Positions 52,701-64,000 of a DNA stretch of 64,000 nucleotides are shown here, in pieces. The stretch is from Piromyces finnis. Taxonomy: Eukaryota; Neocallimastigomycota; Neocallimastigomycetes; Neocallimastigales; Neocallimastigaceae. A program made the translations under genes and the position numbers. Numbering within the stretch: the first letter of the stretch is position 1; every line of letters starts with the position of its first letter. Below the pieces are notes generated by a model. It saw nothing but the letters and a program-made list of their open reading frames with translations, was not told the DNA's origin and did not search any database. The DNA lies in contig MCFH01000015.1 of the NCBI GenBank assembly GCA_002104945.1, positions 662,501 to 726,500 on the forward strand, in the 5' to 3' direction.

Positions 52701-54244
52701 CTATCGAGTAATTCTTATCATCAAAATAGTCATCAATATCCTACGTATTCATCCCAAAATTCATTAACTCCTTCTTTACCATCCAAGAATTGTAATGAAT
52801 CCTACATAAAAAGTGAATCTTTTATTCCATCACCTGTATCCAATACCCAAACTGAAAATGAAAATAATGGTACAACTATTTATTTTAATATATACATATA
52901 TTTAGATATACAGATATACATAAATACAGATATACATAAATATATATATTAATACTCTTTTTTTTTTTTTTATTTATTTAAAAAAAATTAGATTGCCAAG
53001 AAGATGATGAAGCAAGTGAATCTTTTACAACTTCAACCTATAGTAATAGTCAATCTATAAGTAAATCTGATATATTTTTATTAAATTCTCCAACATTAAA
53101 AACAGCTATTAAAAAGAAAATCAGCTCAAGAAAAAAAAGTGATGAAAGAATTGGTAATCGCTATCATTATCCAGCTCTCTGTCAAAAATCATTCAAGGCT
53201 CAATGTACTTATATGCCAAAAAATAGTAAAAAGGTTCCTATTAATTATGGTGATATTATTAAGATTTTCCAAATATATGATGATGGTTGGGCGTATGGTC
53301 GTGTAGAATCTATGAAAGATTACTCCTTTAAAGAAGGTCTTTTCCCTGTCATTGAAATGATAGAACAAGGTGGATTAAAAGAAATATATCCTCAAGAAAC
53401 TTCTCATGTATCAACTAAAAGTAATCATAGTAATCATAGTATTACAGAAGATGAAAATCCAAATCCAAATCCTAGTGTTCATCCTACTCCAAATCAAAAT
53501 CCAATCGTTATTCCTTCCCTTTCTTCTCCTTCATTACATGAGGATTCAATTTCAAAACGTCCTTCAAAAACCTCTTCACCAAAAACCATTTCTACGACTA
53601 CCACACATCATACAAATACTTCCAATGGAACATCCTATACCTATAATAGTAAAAATAATGATGATAAAAAAAATACATCAATCATTAGTAGTAATGCTTA
53701 TCCACCCCAATACAAAGGTCCAGTGAAACAAAATTCCCTTATCATTCCACATCCTAAAAATTACGGATCAAGTATCAATTATTCATCCTCTCCTAAACAA
53801 AAAACTTTAGGTATTGGAGAGGATAGAGAAGAAATGAATAGTCAAAGTAATAAGCATAATATTAATAGTATTCCGTCTAATTCTAATCATGAGAATGGTA
53901 ATAAATATGTTAAACAAAGTAGCTTTTACATTAAACAACCCTATTCTCCAGTTCAACAATCACAATCAACAGTTCCAGTTTCACCGACTTTCTCAACACA
54001 TCCTAGTTCACCACTACCACATCAACAACCACAACAACAACCACAATCATTATCACCTATGTCACCAAATCCTTCCCCTCAATATCAACTAGATAGGATT
54101 AATTCTAATATACGTGATATTCGAGCCATACTTGATCGTGGTGGTATTGATAAAGGTACCCGAAAGGCTTTACAAGATCGTCTTGACAAATTAGAATTAG
54201 AAAAACAGAAAAACTATTCACAGATACTTGTTCATCAAAAATAA
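49774..54244 (+). CDS. Single-pass membrane protein with SH3 domain (4 exons, 1325 aa)
   Basis: I join exons 49774-50193, 50375-51009, 51200-52869 and 52992-54244. Introns (GTAAGT...AAAG, GTAATT...ATAG, GTACAA...TTAG) are 181, 190 and 122 bp with matching phases 0, 2, 1, and the sum is 1325 codons plus stop. No signal peptide. An Asn/Thr-rich N-terminal part (residues 66-93) precedes one membrane span (about 111-133, YIVGVSLTLGLLIFILSTAT) followed by the basic IQKRKHR. A Ser/Asn-rich disordered region of roughly 800 residues follows, then an SH3 domain at about 966-1032, split from it by an intron; its hallmarks are INYGDIIKIF, DDGWAYGRV and EGLFPVIEMI. The tail is Pro/Gln-rich and ends in a helix (about 1275-1325). 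The layout (TM, long tail, SH3) recalls fungal Fus1/Sho1-type cortical proteins, but homology to them is not shown. Confidence 0.85.
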
Positions 54245-55393
54245 AATGAAAAGGATTTTTGTTTTTTTTGTTTTTTTCTTCTCTCACTTCCATTTTTATA
54301 TATAAAAAAAAGGGGGGGATTCTCTAGGAAAATATCTATTTTAATAGAAAAAATTTTTTATTTATTTATATCAATTAACTATTGAAATGAAATGATGTAT
54401 ATTTCATAATTTATTTTTTATTTAATATTATTTTCCTTCCTTTTTTATTAAAAAATTTTTGTTATTTTATTAAGTATCTATCTCTTTGTCTCTTTTTTTT
54501 TGTTTTTTGTCTCTTTTTTTTTTTTTTTTTTTTTTTGCTTATTTCTTTTTTTTTTTTTTTTTTTTTTTGTATTCATTTTTATTTTTGAAATTTTTTAATT
54601 TTGTTTTGTTTCTTTTATTCTTTCACAAATATTTAAAAACGAGATATCATTATGTAAATTTAATATCTAAAAAAATAATTATTAATAAAATCATTAAATA
54701 TATCCTTCCTTTTTTTTTTTTTTTTTTTAAAAAAGAGTATTAAATAAAAAATAATAATTAAAAACAAAAACGATAAAAGATTTTAAATAATAGTTATGAA
54801 ATATTATTTTTATTATTTTTTAATGGCAGTAAATGAAAATAATATTAGTAAATATAAATCTCAATTGGAATATGAGAATAATAATAAAAAAAAGATAAAT
54901 ATTGAATGTTTCATTAGTGTAATATTCAATTATTTCTTTTTTATTTTATTTTACTTTAGAATCACTATTGACCCTTAATAAAAAATATTTATTACTAAAA
55001 TGCTAAAATGGAATATATATATATATATATAAGAAAAAAAAATTATTATTAAAAAAGGTAGAAAACTAAAGAATAAAAGTTTTTTTTTTTTTAAATATTT
55101 ATTTTATAATTATTTTCATTATTACTATTTTTTTTTTTAAAGAATAAGATATAGATATATATTTTAATACTATTTGCTTTGTTTTGCTTCTTTAAAAAAT
55201 AATACATTTTTTTAATAATTTATATTTTTACACTATTTTTAATAAATGATGGTTTGTTTTTTAATTTTATTTTATTTTATTTTTTTTTTTTATATTAATA
55301 ATTACAAAAAAAAAAAAAAAAAAATAATAATAATAATAATAATTTGTAAAGGTATGAGAAAACTATATGTAACATTTTTCGCTTTTTCTTTTT

Positions 55394-55425
<32 letters not shown>

Positions 55426-55614
55426 TTTTCCTTCACATTATTTATTGTATTAATAAATATATTAAATTAGATAGTTTTTTTTTTCTCGTTTGTTTTTGCT
55501 TATAAAAATAATAGTAACATACCAAATATTTTTTTTTTTAAAGATTATCATTTTTATTTTCTATTTACTTTTACATATATTCCATTATTGAATTTTATTA
55601 TCAATTGGATGACT
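54245..55614. other. Intergenic DNA between convergent SH3 and C2 genes
   Basis: Extremely T-rich, with several runs of 15-24 T (for example 54518-54536, 54550-54568, 55397-55422), a G-run at 54313-54319 and a short AAT run at 55324-55342. No gene is supported. The frame 54796-54978 is Phe/Tyr/Asn-rich without features. Confidence 0.6.
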
Positions 55615-58395
55615 TTAATCATCATCGTCTTCAAAATTTTTTTCCTCTTCTTTTTCTTCTTCTTCGGTTTTATTGATTGGGGAAGGTGACTTATCAGAGG
55701 AGGAGGTTGGACTAATGCCTAATTCTTCATAAAATTCTTTTAATGAATCTGAAATGGAAATGTTAGATTTTATTGTATTCTTCTTTTGTAATTCATCGTT
55801 AAGGGAATCAAATTTTTCAAGCATTTGCTTGTATTCTTGAACTTCATCATCAATATCAGTGGTATTGTTATCTTTTAAGACTTCGTCATTTGTATTAGTG
55901 ACATCATTGTCTTCAACAACGTCATCACTATTAGCCTTGATGGTGTTGGATGGTTCAATGGTACAAGAATCATCATTATCATTGTTGTCATCGACCTTGG
56001 CATGAATGGTATTTTCATGTTCAAGTTCAACTTCATCATCTACTTCTTCCTTCTTTGGCTCATTTTCCTCTTCGGATTCACTTTCATCACTTGAAGTATC
56101 ACTTTCAGTTTTAACATTATTTCTTCTTGTTTTACGTCTTTCAATATCGGCAATTTCTTCTGCCTTCTTAGCATCACGAGCTTCCTTTAGTATTTGGATG
56201 GTCTTCATACGTTTAATATCTTCTTCTTTAACAGTTTCCATTTTTTGAATACGTTCATTAATATCACTATATTCATTTAATAATTTTTCAAATTCATCAT
56301 CATCATCTAAAATATTAATGTCAACACCAAGTATATTAAAGGATTCTTCGTTAAAGTTATAGACTGGCTTATCATCGTCATCATCATCATCATCGTCATC
56401 ATCATCGTCATCATCAACATCATCTTCTTCTTCTTCTTTTTCTTCTTCATCATCGCCTTCATTATTTTCATCATTTCCATTATTTCCATTATCATTTTCT
56501 TCTTCTACATCTAGTGGTTCTTCAACATTTTGTTGTTTTTCTTCTTCACCATTAATAATATCTTCTTCTTCATGATTAGCTGTGTCATTAATACTAGCAG
56601 CAGTAACAGCAGCAGCACCAACAGCAGTAGCTGCGACGGCAGCAGATAATTTCTTAGTGTATTTATCTTTTTCTGGAAGTTTAGGTGTTTTTTTCTTTAA
56701 TTCCATATCTGAATAATTGGTATTTGGTGTATAATTCTTTTTGGTTTGGAAATTCTTAAATTTAATATTAGATCTATCATAATTCTTTTGTAATTTATGA
56801 TTCATGTAATATCTGTTTTTACGAATGATTATTTCTTTTCTTGGATTGTTTCCTGTTAATTGACCAAAATTAAAACCACATTCAACTGGTCCTTGTTGAT
56901 CAGTTAATATAATATCATCATTAGTAACAACCAAAGAAGGTCTCTTACCGCCAGCAATATAACTTTTTGGTGGATTACTGTTTTTTCTGATGTATTTCAA
57001 ACTGAAACCAAAATCTTCATCACCATTATTTTCATTCATATTATTCATGTTATTTTCCGTATTATTTAAAGAATGAATACTACTGATGCTATTAGGTCTT
57101 TCTTCTGGTTTATAGTTACTTGTTGGACCTAAGGATGGGGAATTCATTTGAGGAATACTGCTCATATTGTTTGGTCTTCCCAATGAATTAAAGCTACCAC
57201 TTAATCTATTCATTTGGGATGGACCCAAGGATGGGGAACTCATTTGAGGAATACTGTTCATATTGTTTGGTCTTCCCAATGAATTAAAGTTACCACTTAA
57301 TCTATTCATTTGGGATGGACCCAAGGATGGGGAACTCATTTGAGGAATACTGTTCATATTGTTTGGTCTTCCCAATGAATTAAAGTTACCACTTAATCTA
57401 TTCATTTGGGATGGATTCATGGATGGGGAATAAACTTGAGAAATATCACTATGAACAGAATTAGATTTATTTGGGTGGTTAAGAGAAGGATTTTGTGATG
57501 AAATAGATGAATTATTAATTGATGGTTGAACACCATTTGAAGAAGCAATGGTAGAACCAAGGTACTCATGGAAAAGATTTAATTGTCTTTGATGATCAGC
57601 AGCTAATTGCTTATTTTCATTTGCATGTTTTTCCTTTAAATTATGAAATTGCTGTCTTTTTTCACTATGAGATATAGAATCGTCGTTTTGCATTTTTTCA
57701 GACCAAGCTTTGAATTCATTTATTTGTTTTGAGTTCAAATTGACTCTTTGGTTATGTTGTTTCATCTTAAGACGTTTTTCTAATTGATTCATAATCTCTT
57801 CTTGTGGAAGAGTTAAATCTGGTGATGGAATATCACTTAAAATTTGACTTAATTCATCAGGAATATCTGGTAAAACGGAACTTGAATTTGTTTTTTGAAA
57901 ATTATCATGATTACTAATAATACTGTTACTTGGAACATTTTGATTCATAGAATCGTAATTATTATAGGAATCCGCAGTATTCATAGAACTGGTATTATTA
58001 TTATTTAGTTGATAATTGTTATTGTTATTACGATTAAAAATAGCTGGATTTAAAAAGGATGGTAAATGACCAATATTGGCATTATTATTCATTTGATTGT
58101 TATTCATATTATTATTGATATTATTATTGTTGTTTTGATTTCTTAAAACGTTTATTCTATTATTAGGAACACGACCTGGACGAGGAAGACCATTATTATC
58201 ACTATTATTATTATTCATTGAATTTTGGGAGGTGTAGCTACCATATACACTTGGTGGTAATACAAAGCCATAGTTACTACCTTGTATACCAGAACTATTA
58301 TTTATAGTATTATTTAAATTATTATCATAATTATTATCATTATAATTATTATCATTATAATTATTATTATTATTATTATTATTATTATAGTTATA

Positions 58396-58428
<33 letters not shown>

Positions 58429-58448
58429 ATTATTATTATTATAGTTAT

Positions 58449-58479
<31 letters not shown>

Positions 58480-60073
58480 ATAATTATTATTATAATTATT
58501 ATTATTATAATTATTAATATCATTATAGTTATTATTGTGCATATTATCAATAGTTTGTTGATTAAGTATTTTCATATCAGTTGGTGAACTACTTAATTGT
58601 GTATTTCCAATTATACTGTCATTATGATCAACGTTGTCATCATTATTAGTATTCAAATCATAATAATCTCCACTGTTATTATTTAATACAAAACCAGTTT
58701 CACTTAGGTAATTGCCATGATTGTCATATTCATCAATATATTTTGGTTTGGTAGTAATAAAGTCAGGATCAGTTCTATATTTATAATATTAATATATAAG
58801 TATATGCATAAATATTAACAAAGTGTAAAAAAAAAAAAAAATATGGCTTTATTTGAAAAGTTTAATGATAATAATTTAAATCTTACTCATTTTCTTCATA
58901 CTATGATATTTATATATGAAATTATGAAATTATAAAAAAGAGAAATTTATTAATAAAAGAATAATAGGTATAAAAACTAGTATATTTTAAATATTTGAAT
59001 TTTAAACTATTAAATATTATTAACTAACTTTATCTTCTTCAACATATTTTCCAATAATATGAATTTCACTATTAAAACAGGTATATATTAGTATTAATAA
59101 TATATTTAACATTTTAATAAATATCTTTATAAATTATTTCATTTTCTTTCTTTCTTTTTTTTTTTTACCCCATAAAAATAAACTTTTCTATTAAATTTTT
59201 AAATAAGAAAAAAAAAAAAAAAGTTATTGCATTTAATATTATATATATCAGTATTATTTTATTCTATATATATATTTACTTACTTTTATTTTTCATATAA
59301 AATGGAAACCAATTATCCAATTTTTCTAATTTTAATATAAAATAAATTTCAATAAGTTAATAATTTAAATATAGTTTTTTAAAATGGTATTAATTACCTT
59401 GATCTTTGAAAGATATAATTCCAATTCTAGAATCTCCGAGAATGCATTCTTCTTTAATTTCGTTGTTATAAACAAGTAATACAAAAGAATACTCATCTTT
59501 TTGAAGATGAAATTCAAATACTTCATTCCATTCTATTTTTTTATATTTAATAATGGTAATTTTGTTTATTATTATAAAAATTTCTTATCAGACTATGTTT
59601 ATATTTATATTTATAATATATATAAACTTTATTTACTTGCTGATTCCTCGATATTAATTTTAATTGGTTTTGTTGAACAACTTCCACCTTTAAATTTTAA
59701 TTGAACTATTGGAGTTATTTCAGTCAATGTATTTGATTCTTCACCTTTTTTACTTTTTTTATCTTTATTTATATATATATACCAAGATTTTTAAAATGTT
59801 TTAGACATTATTATAATTGTTATTATAATATTATTAATATTTAAATTAACATAAACAATCTACCTTTTGTTGTTGGAGATTGGAATCTTTGTCCTTCAAC
59901 AACTTCAACAAGAGTATAATAAAAAAAAATAAAAAAAAAAATAAAAATAAAAAAATTATTTCTCGGTTACTTTAATTCAAAATATTAAATTCTTTTTATA
60001 AAAATAATATTATTTATTTAGTAATTCAAAAGTATTTTTAGTATTTACCTTTAATTTTTAAATATCCACTCAT
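55615..60073 (-). CDS. C2-domain protein with long disordered acidic tail (8 exons, 1188 aa)
   Basis: Exons in coding order: 60073-60049, 59902-59864, 59744-59637, 59532-59398, 59325-59280, 59068-59029, 58900-58887 (14 bp), 58774-55615. Phases agree throughout and the total is 1189 codons with stop. The first seven exons encode a C2 domain (about 1-125): MSGYLKIKVVEGQRF, VQLKFKGGSC, KWNEVFEFHLQKDEYSFVLL, GDSRIGIISF, NWFPFYMKN, EIHIIGKYVEE. C2 domains bind membranes or proteins. The usual Ca2+-binding aspartates appear mostly absent, so Ca2+-independent binding is likely. The tail has an Asn-rich tract (about 215-310), three 32-aa repeats (about 593-690), an Ala-rich patch, an Asp/Glu-rich block with an Asp run and a short C-terminal coiled coil. 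C2 plus disordered tail is the layout of fungal Inn1/Fic1 ingression proteins; identity is not established. Confidence 0.85.
57131..57418. repeat. 96-bp coding tandem repeat in the C2 gene
   Basis: Three 96-bp units (marker AAGGATGGGG on plus at 57131, 57227, 57323; a diverged fourth boundary at 57419) encode a 32-aa repeat with core QMNRLSGNFNSLGRPNNMNS. Near-identity indicates recent amplification. Confidence 0.93.
58330..58530. repeat. ATT/ATA-type array encoding Asn/Tyr tract
   Basis: On the minus strand this is AAT-rich with regular TAT/TAC codons, giving poly-Asn broken by Tyr. It is part of the C2 gene. The minus-strand poly-Ile frame and the plus frames are shadows. Confidence 0.9.
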
Positions 60074-60971
60074 TTTCCTCAAAAATAATTAGATAAATGT
60101 TATAAACCTCTTTTTTTTTTTTTTTTTTTTTGATATTTCAAAATAATAATTAATAATCAATAAAAACATTGTTAAAAATCTCAATATAAATTAGATAAAT
60201 ATATAATAAAATGGATTAAACATATTTACTTATATATCAATAAATAATAGAGTAGGTTGCTTTTTGTTAAGTTTATTATTATTATTATTTGTTGTTGTTG
60301 TTGTTGTTTTTATTCTTATTTTTGTTAAAAGATTTTAATAATAATCAATAAATTTATTTCTTATGAAATGTTGAAATATTTATACAAAAATAAATATTTA
60401 ATTTATAAATTTAATTAATAAAAGTTATTATTGTTTATAGTAACTCTTTTTTTAAAAATAAATTCTTTTATGTTTACTAATTAAAGTAAAATTAAAAAAA
60501 AAAATAATTTCTTTTCTTTCTTTTTTTATACTATTAAATAGTTTCCTTTTTAAATGTTTTTCAAAGAAAAACTTTTTGTAGTACGGTCAGTTCTAATGAA
60601 CCAAAATAAAGTTAAGTAAATGAATAATTAAATAAATAATAACAAATTAAGTGAATGAATAGATAATAATTAAATTAAAATATTATAGGAATAATATACT
60701 TTAAATAAATTAAATTAATTAATTATTATATATTATTTTGTTTGATGTTTTTATTAAACTTTTTTTTCTTATTCAAGCTGTAACAAACTATTATTATATA
60801 CCATTAATTTTCATTGAAATACTATACAAGCTATCACTTTTTTTTTATTAATTATATACTTAATAATAATAAAAAATAATATGATAATAATAAATCAATA
60901 ATATAGTTTTTATATTTTTTATTTATTAAAGACATAAAATTTATTTTTCACTTCTTTTTTACCACTACTAC

Positions 60972-61039
<68 letters not shown>

Positions 61040-61140
61040 GTAATAGTAGTAGTAGTAGTAGTAGTAGTATTAAAGGTTTAAATCTTTAATAAAAAATAAC
61101 TATTTAAATTATAATATTAATACTAATATTAGAATTTAAG
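60074..61140. other. AT-rich intergenic DNA upstream of the C2 gene
   Basis: Contains a T-run at 60111-60130, GTTGTT/TTATTA patches near 60275-60310 and the ATT/TAG array at 60961-61069. No gene seen. Confidence 0.6.
60961..61069. repeat. ACT/ATT/AGT trinucleotide array
   Basis: ACTACT passes into about 22 ATT units and then AGT units. Its two ends are roughly inverse complements of each other (ACCACTACTACTA versus TAGTAGTAGT), so the array could form a hairpin. Confidence 0.9.
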
Positions 61141-61533
61141 CTAATGAAGATTATATGAAAATGGATTAAGAAACTGCTAAAATTGGAAAAGAAGTATTTT
61201 ACTTCTCAACAAATTAAAAGAAAAAAGAATGAATTAATTATATCCCCTAGTGCCTAACTCTAAAGGTATGAGTCTTGTTTTGGAGTATTAGCATATAGAG
61301 CCGACAAATAAATGTTTCTTACTCTCATTACTCGGTGAATGAATGAGATATAGTTCAAGATATTAGTATTGATGAATATAAAATTAGTAATCCTTGCTTA
61401 ACCCCCAAAATATATATATATAAATATTAGGTGTAATATATTGATTAAATTCTATAAAACATTAATTCCTTCGAAAAATACTTCTGATAATAATCCTTAA
61501 ATAGTTTCTCTATTAAAAAAATTAGTACTTAAC

Positions 61534-61751
61534 ATGCAAATGGTCAGAAGAGTTTCAAACTATATTATGTTATTTTGTTCTAATAAAGATAAATATAAGA
61601 TTGCTCAAAAACATGCTAATAAAGAAATACGATGGATTGCAAATATTCATAAAACTCTATCATTTATATCACTATATTCTATTTCAAAAATTTTGAATTC
61701 TCCTTTATTATCAGGAAAATGTGTATTAGTTCAGATTAGATGTTTTAATTG
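61534..61751 (+). pseudogene. Possible retroelement coding relic (LINE C-terminal-like)
   Basis: The frame reads KDKYKIAQKHANKEIRWIAN, then IHKTLSFISLYSISKILNSP, then LLSGKCVLVQIRCF. The pattern of a helical segment with K-x-IRWI, a Thr/Leu block, and a later C...QIRCF resembles the segment after the RT active site in many non-LTR elements (..KALRWI....L..EL.IPPL.A....R..). The frame then runs into an AATAGT microsatellite. Upstream coding is full of stops. Weak but non-random; base composition is unlike the surrounding intergenic DNA. Confidence 0.4.
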
Positions 61752-61845
61752 TAATAGTAATAGTAATAGTAATAGTAATAGTAATAGTAATAGTAATAGT
61801 AATAGTAATAGTAATAGTAATAGTAATAGTAATAGTAATAGTAAT
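61752..61845. repeat. (AATAGT)n array, about 16 units
   Basis: Pure hexamer array encoding Asn-Ser in the frame of the 61534 relic. It is probably an expansion within dead coding DNA. Confidence 0.95.
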
Positions 61846-62117
61846 AACTATTTAAATTTTAACAATTCCTATAGTTCAAATAATAATTTAGTTAATGATA
61901 AATTAAATAACACAATATATATTCATTATGTTTATAATATTATTATAATAAATATTTTGTAATTCTAATTAATTAATAATAAGCATATTGAAATTATTAT
62001 TACTAAAAATATATAATATTAGTTTAAAAAAAGGAATTACTATCAATAATTGCATATATTGAAAAAGCAACAATCTTTAAAATACATATTAAATAATATA
62101 TATAAAATCAAATTGAG

Positions 62118-62424
62118 ATTATAAAACAGTTGGCATCTTTTCATCCATATCTAACGTTCTTATATGTAAATATCATAATATAATAAAGAAAAACATTTTA
62201 AGTGAATTAAGAGGAAACTTATTAGATATAGATTCAGATAATGATGGTGATATATATAAATGAAATCATTTCAGTAAGATTATTTGTGTTGAACCAGACT
62301 AAAAATTGAAAAATTTAAAAAGTGAAATTTCAAAATAAGAAATTAAAAATAGAATTAAAATTATCACCAATATTATTCAAGAAGCTACCTTAAATAACCA
62401 TCTTGAAGACTTTTATACAGTTTA
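62118..62424 (+). pseudogene. Interrupted coding relic of unknown origin
   Basis: A single frame reads VGIFSSISNVLICKYHNIIK, ILSELRGNLLDIDSDNDGDI, then a stop, HFSKIICVEPD, stops, and IKIITNIIQEATLNNHLEDF YTV before a final stop. Amino-acid use is that of a real protein, interrupted by three to four stops. I do not recognise the family. It may belong to the same decayed element as 61534-61751. Confidence 0.4.
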
Positions 62425-63810
62425 AAATAAATTCAAATATATAATAAAAATATATGTTTAAAATAGTTTAATAAGAAAGTTTTAAATGTTTAAATTATTA
62501 CTAATTATTCATATTAATATAGTATACTTTCTTTGAATAAGTTGTAATATATGATTATTTATTACAATTTTAAATTATATGGTATATGATAAAGACTTTA
62601 TATAATTAATAATTTGTATCATCGTTAAACATAATCATTTATCTGATTTGAATTATTAGAATATTAGGAAATACCTTTTTTTTTTTAAGCCGTTGTATTA
62701 GCAATAATGTCATAATTATGATATGAAATATTAAATAAAACTCTAATTATTAATAAAATTATTTTATTAATAATTACATAAAATAAATTAAAATAGTCAT
62801 GTAATAACGTGACTAAAAGCAATTGAGGCGTAGATATATTCACAAGATAAAATAAATTTAAGTGATAACATAAATTTATTTTATTAATTTAAATACTAAA
62901 AAAACATCAAATTATAACATAATTTTATGTTATGTAAATAATTTCTTTTATTTATTATTTTTATTTATAATATTTTATATTTTATATTTTTTATTTTATT
63001 AAATTTTTATTATACTTTAATATTTTTATACTTTTTATACTAGTTATTATATATTTATTAATTAAACAAACAAAATATAGTTTATACTTATTAAAAGATA
63101 TATAAATGTATTATTATTTCTTATAATTAATTCTTTGCTTCTTGTATTTCTAGCCAAAAATTAATATTTAATAAAATTAATTTTAAAAACATTAATACAT
63201 AAAGTTTCCCCCTAAAAAAGAAATAGAACCGAGTTATATCACTTTACCTTTCCTTATATAGTAATATTTCATATAAAATGTAAAATATATTATACTATAT
63301 CCTATTTAATTATTATTCATATATTATGAATACATTACATTATATAATTGATATTCAATTATACTATAGGAATTTTATAATATAAAAATATTCATGTAAA
63401 AATAATTAATAATTAGAGAGAAGAGTTTTAATAAGATAATATTATAAGTGAAATTATTAATAAGAGTGTAAAGAAATGTGTTCTTAACAATAAAAGAAAT
63501 TTATAATAATTTACTAAAATAACTTAGTAAATATTAACACTTTTAATTACTGTTAATTATTAATATTTAAAATTATTATTAAAAACACACAATTTCTAAC
63601 TTAATAGGTTAGTGTTTAACAATAATTTATTAATTAATAAAAACTCAATTTTTTTTAAATTATTTAGAAAAATTCACTCGTATTTATGTAAAAATTTTAA
63701 AATTAATTTAAAAGATTTTTTACAACTTAAATTTCTTAACCAATCAAAGAATTTCGTGTTGGTAAAAAAATTAAAATAAAAAATTAAAATAAGATAAATA
63801 AAGAAAGTAA
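62425..63810. other. AT-rich DNA with few long homopolymers
   Basis: Contains short inverted repeats such as AATTATTAATAAAATTATTT around 62745-62780 and mirror-like TTATTT/ATTATT patches. No gene. The texture differs from the poly-A/poly-T-rich DNA elsewhere and may be old transposon sequence. Confidence 0.5.
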
Positions 63811-63875
63811 TTTAAAGGTCTCGAACTCAAGACATTCGGACCAAAGTCTTAGTTACTAATCACTAAGACAATTTC
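63811..63875 (-). other. tRNA-like sequence (decayed tRNA or tRNA-derived SINE head)
   Basis: On the minus strand the order resembles a tRNA: GAAATTG (5' acceptor-like), a strong D-arm-like hairpin (GTCTTAGT...ACTAAGAC), TTTGGTCC (anticodon-loop-like), and a B-box match GAGTTCGAGACC (consensus GWTCRANNC). The 3' end TACTTTC can pair partly with the 5' end. The anticodon stem and T stem pair poorly and no CCA-adjacent discriminator structure is clear, so I do not call a functional tRNA. Confidence 0.35.
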
Positions 63876-64000
63876 ATTATTTCTACGATCCGTTACATGG
63901 CTGTAAAGTCAGACACTAAACCGAATAGATTAGGATATCTAACCTATTACAATAACAACACAAAATAAATATGTTTTATAAAGAATAGTTTATTTTTTAT
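63876..64000. other. Terminal stretch, unassigned
   Basis: Fairly GC-balanced for this window (for example CGATCCGTTACATGG). Possibly the 5' neighbour of the tRNA-like sequence in a SINE or other transposon; nothing definite. Confidence 0.4.

Noticed and set aside
54486-55470. Phe/Lys-rich open frames in the SH3-C2 intergenic region
   Set aside because: Generated by poly-T and poly-A runs; no motif, start context or splice continuity.
55615-58656. Asn-rich gene starting at 58656 as a complete 1013-aa protein
   Set aside because: The putative start is TTG, and coding sequence continues upstream in frame to a splice acceptor at 58775, linking it to the C2 exons.

Overview
The window looks like nuclear DNA of a very AT-rich eukaryote, most likely an anaerobic gut fungus (Neocallimastigomycota). 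Evidence: homopolymer-rich intergenic DNA, long (AAT)n/(ATT)n tracts, Asn-rich proteins, short AT-rich GT-AG introns, and secreted subtilisin-like proteases carrying chitin-binding (CBM18) tails. No dockerin or rDNA is present to confirm this. Another AT-rich lineage such as a dictyostelid is a less likely alternative, because S8-CBM18 fusions point to a fungus.

Left part (1-30 kb): five paralogous S8 proteases, S8-A to S8-E, all on the minus strand (3009-4640, 9032-11077, 13629-15581, 24080-25720, 27693-29564). Each has a signal peptide, an I9-like propeptide, a conserved linker (HLS..SQGK, then YDTNYYYP) and a Ser/His/Asp triad. They differ in N-terminal repeats and in CBM18 number (1, 2, 1, 0, 2). 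Between S8-C and S8-D a plus-strand gene (18171-23354) encodes a plant-type LRR surface protein. I rebuilt it as 26 exons, almost all carrying exactly one 72-bp LRR with phase-2 introns, ending in a Cys-rich segment and a hydrophobic tail of GPI-signal type.

Middle (30-41 kb): mostly non-coding DNA with long AAT arrays, then two small unrecognised proteins (33748-34128, 35570-35809, minus) built from a shared 12-residue repeat (consensus [LMRIY][FY]PNG.P..LK.). Decayed copies of the second gene lie at 39.7-40.5 kb. A decayed non-LTR retrotransposon occupies about 37.4-38.8 kb, with its two recognisable ORF2 parts on opposite strands.

Right part (41-64 kb): a repeated Asn/Asp-codon module with a large AAT array (40.98-41.93 kb); a DUF1295/steroid-reductase-like membrane protein (44662-45456, minus); a 4-exon gene for a 1325-aa single-pass membrane protein with an SH3 domain (49774-54244, plus); and, convergent with it, an 8-exon gene for a 1188-aa C2-domain protein with a long disordered tail (60073-55615, minus). 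The last 3 kb hold decayed, probably retroelement-derived coding fragments and a tRNA-like sequence.

The proteases, the CBM18 tails and the LRR protein suggest a secreted or cell-surface function at the fungal wall. The SH3 and C2 genes could belong to membrane/cortex signalling or septation. The sequence does not prove either. Exon structures were worked out by hand from splice motifs, phase consistency and domain continuity. They have not been checked against transcripts.
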